Positions 56,002-64,000 of a stretch of DNA of 64,000 bases are shown here, piece after piece (the first letter of the stretch is position 1; the number at the start of each line of letters is the position of its first letter). Under the pieces are notes generated by a model. That model was given only the letters and a program-made list of their open reading frames with translations. It had not been told where the DNA came from and did not search any database. Source of the stretch: Bedellia somnulentella (lineage: Eukaryota; Arthropoda; Insecta; Lepidoptera; Bedelliidae). Position numbers and translations under genes: made by a program. The DNA lies in contig OY755170.1 of NCBI GenBank assembly GCA_963576735.1, forward strand, positions 10,152,567-10,216,566, read 5' to 3'.

Positions 56002-56564
56002 AAATATAAGATATATAGTAAAAAAGCAGAAAAGAATTCATTTTATAACAATTTCATTAATTAAGTATGTAGTGACGGGTGAAAAAAGCACAAACACGTT
56101 TCTTCCTGCAGGCGTCTTTAGACTGATACTTTTAGGGTGGATTTATATTTGATTGTTAAGAGATATCACTGGATACCTATATCCGTGTATCATTTATTCC
56201 AACATCTATTACTCTACTCATATGCCAAAGGTGGCTAGAATGCTAATGCCATGGCTACCCAATTTTTCAATTGATAACTGGCGGTTGTTTATATGAATAT
56301 AATTATTTTTACTTATCTTACATCGATACGATACATCAGCAATGAACATCACACACACTACTATGAACGACGCACATGCATTAAGTATGTTCTTAATTTT
56401 ATTTCTTCCCTCCATTCGGCAGTATCATACAACTGCAAATCTCTTTTATATTTATGCTTTCCTAGTAATTTGCGTATATTTAAGCCGTTTATATTCATTT
56501 GATGTGAATTCAAACTAAGTTTTAGCAACAAACAATTCAAATTCAAGTCCACGTTGAACATTAA
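56002..56564 (+). repeat. Family H unit before the inverted repeat
   Basis: Contains AAGAATTCATTTTATAACAA, the diverged family A-like part (56070-56270) and module gamma (56395-56490). Equivalent to 58790-59500. Confidence 0.65.
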
Positions 56565-57210
56565 CGGCTAAAATTTCCACAATGTACTAGGATAACATAA
56601 AAATGTATGAGATTTGTGGCCGTATATTATTGCAGGATGGAGGGTAGAATAAAATGAAGAAAATATCTTACGCATAAGTATGTTTGACACACACACATGC
56701 GACAAATAAAATAAAACTTTTCATTCTACCCTCCATTATAATTATTTATGGCGGCAATATCTCTTACGTCTATATAATAACCTAGTATAGCTCCGATAAA
56801 TTTTGCCGCTACGACTCCAATTTGATTTAAATTCCAAACTTACTTTAATTAGTCATAAACTCCTTTAAATCCATATTCACAAATATTGGGTGCACGGACG
56901 AGTCTAATATTTTCGCACTCTTAAATATATAAGATATATAGTAAAAAAGCAGCAAAGAATTCATTTTATAACAATTCCATTAGTTAAGTATGTAGTGACG
57001 GGTGAAAATAGAACAAACCCATATCTTCCCGCGCGCAGGTGTCGTTAGACTCGGACTTTTAGGGTGGATTATATGTGATTGTTAAGAGATGTTGCTGGAT
57101 ACCTATCTCAAAGTATATTTATTCCAACATCTGATTCTCTGATCATATGCCAAAGGTGGCTAGAATGCTTATGCCCTGGCTACCCATTTTCGCAATTAAT
57201 AACTGGCGGT

Positions 57211-57533
57211 CTCCGTGGTGTAGCGGTTAAGCGTTTGGTTTCAAGTACGGGGGTCTCGGGTTCGATTCCCGAGGGGTGGTAAACTTACAAAATGAATTTG
57301 TATGATTAAACCCAGTTTGAAAGGATATTGCAGGCTTGATTCACCTGATTAACCGAAAATTAAGATGATTCCGTGCTTCGGGGGCACATTAAGCCGTCGG
57401 TCCCGGCTAATATTACGGTAGTAGTCGTTAGTCTGCCAACCCGCAATTGTCCAGCGTGATGGACTATGGCCAAATCGCCCTGTACAGGGTAGGCTCGAGC
57501 CCCTTGGTGGGGACATATATGGGCTGTGAGGAG
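57211..57533 (+). mobile_element. SINE F, full length, 11-bp TSD
   Basis: TAACTGGCGGT at 57200-57210 and 57534-57544. The tRNA-like head has GTGTAGCGGTTAAGCG (A box) and GGGTTCGATTCCCGAG (B box); the body has AAGATGATTCCGTGCTTCGG; the end is GGGGACATATATGGGCTGTG. Confidence 0.85.
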
Positions 57534-58530
57534 TAACTGGCGGTTGTTTGTATGAATGTAATTATATTTATTTATCTTACATCGATACCATAAATCAGCA
57601 ATAAACATCACACTCTCTACCTTGAATGACGCACTTGCATTAATTACAATTGCAAATCTCTGATATATTTATGCTTTCCTAGTACATTGCGGATATTTTA
57701 ACCGTTTATTTTCATTTGTTTTGAATTCAAACTAAGTTTGTGCAACAAACAATTCAAACCCTGAGTCAGCCATTTTTTATAATCATATTTGTGGTTATTG
57801 TATCTAGTTTGTCAACAGTGTGGGAAAAAGTCGTGAGGAAACCCACATGACTGAGTTGCATGACTAATGTGACAGAGTATTCACATCTCCGGTCTACATT
57901 TTATTTCTGGAAGCTATTTAATAAAAAACCGTCGTAAATGCGTGATTTAAGCGTGACACGTAATATTATTAGATCTGTTTTCAATCGAATTAAATTCCAT
58001 ATTTACACAAAGAATCTTGTTTCGAGTGTGAATAATATGAATGTCAACGTTAAAGAAAATCGCTGCCGCGCCTCCCACGTTAGTCTAAAATAATTCCTAT
58101 CACGTTGAAAATTAACGGCTAAAATATCCACAATGTACTAGGATAACATAAAGATGTATGAGATTTACGGCCGTTATTGCAGTATAGAGGGTAGAAATAG
58201 ATTGAAGAAAATATCTTACGCATGTGCGTCATCCTATGATGGTGTGCGAATAAATTCAAGCACTTCCATGTTTGACTTGGACCTGACACGCACACATATG
58301 CGACAAACAAGTTATAATTTTTCTTTCTACCCTCCATTAGTGATATATGGCGGCAACACCTCTTACATCTTCATAATATCCTAGTATAGCTCCGATAAAT
58401 TTAGCCGTTACGACTCCAATTTGATTTAAATTTCATACTAACTTTGATTGGTCAGAAACTCATTTAAATCCACATATACAAATATTGGGCGGACGGCCGA
58501 GTCTAATATTTTCGCACTCTTAAATATAAG

Positions 58531-58762
58531 CTGTGTAGTGTCAGCTTAGAATAGCACTACCACATTTCTTCCGGTGGGTGTACGTGAGAGGCAACTAACG
58601 GTATTGGGGCTTTTAAGGGATTTTTGGGCGATGCGGTTGGAGACCCATCACCAACGACCTTTATTTTACCATCTTTTCCCCACTCAACTTTCCAAACGTG
58701 GCTGAGGAATTTCGAACTACCCCTTCTAGAGATTTATAGCCGTGAGTATATGTATGTATGTT
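58531..58762 (+). repeat. Family A insertion, left arm
   Basis: Between AAATATAAG at 58522-58530 and 58763-58771. Carries a short deletion (TTTCGAACTACCCC) shared with the copy at 26886. Confidence 0.85.
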
Positions 58763-58895
58763 AAATATAAGATATATAGTTAAAAAGCAGCAAAGAATTC
58801 ATTTTATAACAATTTCATTAATTAAGTATGTAGTGACGGGTGAAAAAAGCACAACCACGTTTCTTCCTGCAGATGTCTTTAGACTCGTACTTTCA

Positions 58896-59121
58896 GGGCA
58901 GAAACTGCGTTACGCGTGTGCACGCGCGAGTCGGTTCAGATTACGCTGGCCGCTTCATAGCAGATTAGGCACTGACCAATGTTAATTGACTGCTCTTCTA
59001 AACACGCGTGGACGCGGCGTGTGAGGTCTACTCATAGTGGTCATAGCCCATTCAACAATGAAACGACCAGCGAATTCTGACCCGACCCGCGACGCGCACA
59101 CGCGTAACGCAGTTTCTGCCC
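58896..59121 (+). mobile_element. 226-bp MITE (GGGCAGAAACTGCG termini), left arm only
   Basis: Same length and ends as 26539-26764. Absent from the matching site in the right arm (near 61063). Confidence 0.85.
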
Positions 59122-59252
59122 TTAGGGTGGATTTATATTTGATTGTTAAGAGATATCACTGGATGCCTATATCCGTGTATCATTTATTCCAACATCTATT
59201 TCTCTACTCATATGCCAAAGGCGGCTAGAATGCTAATGCCCTGGCTACCTTA

Positions 59253-60939
59253 TTTTTCAATTAATAACTGAAGGTTGTTTATATGAATATAATTCTATTT
59301 ATAGCATACTATATATACATCAGCAATGAACATCACACACACTACTATGAACGACGCACATGCATTAAGTATGTTCTTAATTTTATTTCTACCCTCCATT
59401 CGGCAGTATCATACAACTGCAAATCTCTGATATATTTATGCTTTCCTAGTACATTGCGTATATTTTAGCCGTTTATCTTCATTTGATGTGAATTCAAACT
59501 AAGTTTTAGCAACAAACAATTCAAATTCGAGTCCACTTTGAACATTAACGGCTAAAATATCCGCAATGTACTAGGATAACATAAAGATGTATGAGATTTG
59601 CGGCCGTATATTATTGCAGGATGGAGGGTAGAAATAAATTGAAGAAAATATCTTAAGCATAAGCATATTTGACACACACACATGCGACAAATAAAATAAA
59701 ACTTTTCATTCTACCCTCCATTATAATCATTTATGGCGGCAATATCTCTTACATCTTCATAACATCCTAGTATAGCTCGGATAAATTAAGCCGTTACGAC
59801 TCCAATTTGATTTAAATTTCATACTAACTTTGATTGGTCATAAATCATTTGAATCAATATTCACAAATATTGGGCGAACGGACGAGTATACTATTTTCGC
59901 ACTCTTATAGTAAAAATGCAGCAAAGAATTAATTTTATTAGACTTATACAAACTGTGAGAATATCACAAACCCTTTTCTCCCGCAGGTGTCTATAGAGTC
60001 GACTCGGACTTTTAGAGATTTATTGTGGTTTTGGGAGATATCGCTGGATTCCCATCTCCGTGTATTATTTATTCCAAAATCGATTTCTCTACTCATATGC
60101 TAAAGGTAGTTAGAATGCTAATGCCCTGGCTACCCATATTTGCAATTAATAACTAGCGGTTGTTTGTATTAATATTTATTAATCTAACATCGATAAGATA
60201 AATGAGCAGTGAACATCACACACACTACTATGAATGACGCACATGCATTAAGTATGTTCTTAATTTTATTTCTTCCCTCCGTTCGGCAGTATCATACAAC
60301 TGCAAATCTCTGATATATTTATGCTTTCCTAGTGATTTACGTATATTTTAGCCGTTTATCTTCATTTGATGTGAATTCAAACTAAGTTTTAGCAACAAAC
60401 AATTCAAATTCGACCCACGTTGAACATTAACGGCTAAAATTTCCGCAATGTACTAGGATAACATAAAGATGTATGAGATTTGCGGCCGTATATTATTGCA
60501 GGATCGAGGGTAGATATAAATTGAAGAAAATCTCTTAAGCATGAGCATATTTGACACACACACATTCGACAAATAAAATAAAACTTTTCTTTCTACCCTC
60601 CATTATTCAGTGATATATGGCGGCAAACCTCTTACATCTTCATAATATCCTAGTATAGCTCCGATAAATTAAGCCGTTAGGACTCCAATTTGATTCAAAA
60701 TTCATACTAACTTAAATCACATCAAATGAAGATAAACGGCTAAAATATACGTAAATCACTAGGAAAGCATAAATATATCAGAGATTTGCAGTTGTATGAT
60801 ACTGCCGAACGGAGGGAAGAAATAAAATTAAGAACATACTTAATGCATGTGCGTCATAAACTCATTTGAATCAATATTCACAAATATTGGGCGAACGGAC
60901 GAGTATACTATTTTCGCACTCTTATAATCTAAAATTGGG
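59253..60939. repeat. Spacer of the inverted repeat: more family H units
   Basis: Gamma module at 59390-59480, an inverted alpha/beta pair at 59545-59800, a family A-like relic at 59960-60140, gamma at 60275-60370, a second alpha/beta pair at 60425-60690, then a reversed gamma piece at 60722-60830 joined to it. It has palindromic parts of its own. Confidence 0.65.
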
Positions 60940-61195
60940 TAGCCATGGCATTAGCATTCTAGCCACTTTTGGCATATGAGTAGAGAAATAGATGTTGGAA
61001 TAAATGATACACGGATATAGGTATCCAGTGATATCTCTTAACAATCAAATATAAATCCACCCTTAAAGAATGAGTCTAAAGACGCCTGCAGGAAGAAACG
61101 TGTTTGTGCTCTTTTCACCCGTCACTACATACATAATTAATGAAATTGTTATAAAATGAATTCTTTGCTGCTTTCTTACTATATATCTTATATTT

Positions 61196-61445
61196 AACAT
61201 ACATACATACATATACTCACGGCTATAAATCCCTAGAAGGGGTAGCCAGAGCTAAGGAATTCGAAATTCCTCAGCCACATTTAGAAAGTTGAGTGGGGAA
61301 AAGATGGTAAAATAAAGGTTGTTGGTGATGGGTCTCCAACCGCATCGCCCAAAAATCCTTTAAAAGCCCCAATACCGTTAGTCGCCTCTTACGTACACCA
61401 ACCGGAAGAAATGTAGTAGTGCTATTCTAAGCCGACACTACACAG
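61196..61445 (-). repeat. Family A insertion, right arm
   Basis: Between CTTATATTT at 61187-61195 and 61446-61454, the reverse complement of the left-arm site. Full length, without the deletion seen at 58531. Confidence 0.85.
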
Positions 61446-62444
61446 CTTATATTTAAGAGTGCGAAAATATTAGACTCGCCCGTCCGCCTAATATTTGTAT
61501 ATGTGGATTTAAATGAGTTTCTGACCAATCAAAGTTAGTATGAAATTTAAATCAAATTGGAGTCGTAACGGCTAAATTTATCGGAGCTATACTAGGATAT
61601 TATGAAGATGTAAGAGGTGTTGCCGCCATATATCACTAATGGAGGGTAGAAAGAAAAATTATAACTTGTTTGTCGCATATGTGTGCGTGTCAGGTCCAAG
61701 TCAAACATGGAAGTGCTTGAATTTATTCGCACACCATCATAGGATGACGCACATGCGTAAGATATTTTCTTCAATCTATTTCTACCCTCTATACTGCAAT
61801 AACGGCCGTAAATCTCATACATCTTTATGTTATCCTAGTACATTGTGGATATTTTAGCCGTTAATTTTCAACGTGATAGGAATTATTTTAGACTAACGTG
61901 GGAGGCGCGGCAGCGATTTTCTTTAACGTTGACATTCATATTATTCATATGCGAAACAAGATTCTTTGTGTAAAAATGGAATTTAATTCCATTGAAAACA
62001 GATTTCATAATAGGACGTGTCACGCTTTAATCAAACATTTACGACGGTTTTTATTAAATAGCTTTCCAGAAATAAAATATAGACTGGAGATGTGAATACT
62101 CTGTCACATTAGTCATGCAACTCAGTCATGTGGGTTTCCTCACGACTTTTTCCCAGACTGTTGGCACACTAAATAAAATAACCACAAATATGATTATAAA
62201 AAAATGGCCGACTCGGGATTTGAATTGTTTGTTGCTAAAACTTAGTTTGAATTCACATCAAATGAAGATAAACGGGTAAAATATCCGCAATGTACTAGGA
62301 AAGCATAAATATATCAGAGATTTGCAATTGTAAGTTAATGCAAGTGCGTCATTCAAGGTAGAGTGTGTGATGTTTATCGCTGATTTATGGTATCGATGTA
62401 AGATAAATAAATATAATTACATTCATACAAACAACCGCCAGTTA

Positions 62445-62772
62445 CTCCTCACCCATATATGTCCCCACCAAGGGGCTCGAGCCTACCCTGTACAGGGCGA
62501 TTTGGCCATAGTCCACCACGCTGGCCAATTGTGGGGTGGCAGACTAACGACTACTACCGTAATAGTAGCCGGGACCGACGGCTTAACGTTCCCTCCGAAG
62601 CACGGAATCATCTTAATTTTGGGATAATCAGGTGAATCAAACCTGCAATATCCTTCAAAACTGGGTTTAATCATACAAATTCATTTTGTAAGATTACCAC
62701 CCCTCGGGAATCCAACCCGACACCTCCGTACTTGAAACCAAGCGCTTAACCACTACACCACGGAGGCAGTCC
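62445..62772 (-). mobile_element. SINE F, right arm
   Basis: Antisense copy of the left-arm SINE F at the same site (ACCGCCAGTTA at 62434-62444; degenerate copy at 62773-62783). Confidence 0.8.
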
Positions 62773-63356
62773 ACCGCTAGGTATTAATTGCAGTAACAGA
62801 TGTTGCAATAAATGATACTTTGAGATAGGTATCCAGCAATATCTCTTAACAATCACATATAATCCACCCTAAAAGTCCGCGTCTAACGACACCTGCGGGA
62901 AGATATGGGTTTGTTCTATTTTCACCCGTCACTACACACTTTACTAATAGAATTGATATAAAATGAATTCTTTGCTGCTTTTTTACTATATATCTTATAT
63001 ATTTAAGAGTGCGAAAATATTAGACCCAATATTTGTGGATATGGATTTAAATGAGTTTTGACTAATTAAAGTAAGTTTGAAATTTAAATCAAATTGGAGT
63101 CGTAACGGCAAAATTTATCGGAGCTTTACTAGGTTATTATGAAGATGTAAGAGATATTGCCGCCATAAGTAATTATAATGGAGGGTAGAATGAAAAGTTT
63201 TATTTTTTTTGTCGCATGTGTGTGTGTCAAATATGGTTATGCTTAAGATATTTGCTTCCATTTATTTCTACCCTCCATCCTGCAATAATATACGGCCACA
63301 AATCTCATACATTTTTATGTTATCCTAGTACATTGCGGATATTTTAGCCGTTAATT

Positions 63357-63582
63357 TTATAACTTAGTTATCGGATATGTATGTGTGTCAAATCTAACGC
63401 AAACGCAAATAACGTCTATAAAAACGAAATTAAACTGTTTTTAACGCCTTGATGTATCCGACATGTACTAGGCCGACATGAAAAGTTAGGATGTTAAATC
63501 ATCTTTTTTATTCGCTGTCGCTAATTATACATTTTTAGTAATCTTAACTTTAACTGCTTTAATATTACAGATGCGTTAGCTG
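63357..63582. other. AT-rich DNA with a weak module relic
   Basis: GACATGTACTAGGCCGACAT (63460) faintly resembles the CTAGGATAACAT core of the modules. Nothing else recognised. Confidence 0.35.
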
Positions 63583-63812
63583 CGTTAGGCTTAAACTAGC
63601 ACTACCCCATTTCTTTCCGTGGGTGTTCGTAAAAGGTGGCTAAGGGTGTTGGGGCTTTATAAGTGATTTTGAGCGTTGTGGTTGGAAACCCATATCCAAA
63701 AACATTTACCATTTTTCCAACTAGACTTTCAAAAGTGGCTGAGGGATTTCTTATTCCAAACCTCTGGCTACCCCTTTTATGGATTTATATCCGTGAGTAT
63801 ATGTATGTATGT
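63583..63812 (+). repeat. Family A copy
   Basis: TTAGGCTTAAACTAGCACTA to ATCCGTGAGTATATGTATGT. Moderately diverged. Confidence 0.75.
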
Positions 63813-63819
63813 TTTGTCT

Positions 63820-64000
63820 GTGTTAACATACTAACTTTGATTGGTCATAAACTCATTTGGAATCAATATTCACAAATATTGGGCGAACGGACGAGTATAC
63901 TATTTTCGCACTCTTATAGTAAAAATGCACCAAAGAATTCATTTTATTACACTTCTACAAACTGTGAGAATATCACAAACCTATTTCTCCCGCAGGTGTC
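63820..64000 (+). repeat. Family H unit running off the window
   Basis: ACTAACTTTGATTGGTCATA, CGCCCAATATTTGTGAATAT-type block (reversed), GAATTCATTTTATTACACTT and CTATTTCTCCCGCAGGTGTC match 59820-59990 closely. The array continues past the right edge. Confidence 0.75.

Larger units (their letters stand above)
56565..59252 (+). repeat. Left arm of a 6.8-kb inverted repeat
   Basis: Reverse complement of 60940-63356 over its whole length apart from small indels and a MITE present only here (58896-59121). Includes alpha/beta pairs (56570-56850 and 58110-58430), SINE F (57211-57533), a SINE B-like relic (57760-57880) and family A (58531-58762). Confidence 0.8.
60940..63356 (-). repeat. Right arm of the 6.8-kb inverted repeat
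   Basis: Matches the left arm in reverse: family A-like relic (60950-61080), family A (61196-61445), beta/alpha pair (61565-61860), SINE B-like relic (62095-62230), SINE F (62445-62772), beta/alpha pair (63095-63356). The frame 61639-61857 translates identically to minus-strand 58119-58337, so this core is nearly unchanged. Confidence 0.8.

Noticed and set aside
57211..57280. A tRNA gene with A and B boxes
   Set aside because: It is the head of a SINE with a target duplication, and the same sequence recurs with the same body at 28993 and 62445.
58119..58384. Conserved small protein genes, because identical frames occur at 61592-61857
   Set aside because: The identity comes from the inverted repeat. 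Both strands are open by chance, the frames do not persist in diverged units, and no domain is visible.
1..64000. CRISPR arrays, bacterial operons, ribosomal RNA
   Set aside because: No regularly spaced short direct repeats with unique spacers, no ribosome-binding-site operons and no rRNA-like sequence were seen. The window is animal nuclear DNA.

Overview
The window looks like nuclear DNA of a lepidopteran insect. It is AT-rich, has long repeat-filled introns with GT-AG borders, tRNA-derived SINEs, mariner-, Harbinger- and DIRS-type elements, and a short insect-type TTAGG run. I cannot name the species. Only one ordinary host gene is visible.

Region 1 (1.7-20.5 kb, + strand) is a complete 12-exon ammonium transporter gene (Amt/MEP family). 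A TATA box and an initiator 31 bp apart predict a start site near 1741. All splice borders are GT-AG, phases are consistent, and the joined reading frame is 608 codons without a stop. Both pore histidines of the family are present. The introns hold many repeats (a 240-bp SINE-like family here called A, tRNA-derived SINEs B and F, TIR elements, a LINE tail) but no exon is hit.

Region 2 (20.5-31.1 kb) has no recognised host gene. It holds nested SINEs (a SINE B inside a tRNA-like element, both with target-site duplications) and a block at 23.9-27.0 kb of a mosaic repeat (family H).

Region 3 (31.12-36.40 kb) is a nearly complete DIRS-type tyrosine-recombinase retrotransposon. It has 230-bp inverted termini, an internal complementary region, gag with a probable intron, pol (RT, RNase H, methyltransferase-like) in the -1 frame with a slippery site T TTA AAC exactly in phase, and a recombinase ending at a TGA just before the catalytic tyrosine.

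Region 4 (36.6-40.6 kb) is a broken LINE on the minus strand containing an 818-bp TIR element (8-bp TSD) and a mariner (TA TSD), the mariner itself containing a 201-bp hairpin MITE.

Region 5 (40.6-47.8 kb) holds scattered SINEs, LINE scraps and large featureless AT-rich stretches.

Region 6 (47.8 kb to the right edge) is the most unusual part: an array of diverged family H units in both orientations, made of roughly 90-bp modules ending in a GGAGGGTAGAAA box plus old SINE pieces. It contains an inverted repeat of about 6.8 kb (arms 56.57-59.25 and 60.94-63.36 kb). Shared insertions show the arms, and the block at 26.3-27.0 kb, are copies of one another made after those insertions.
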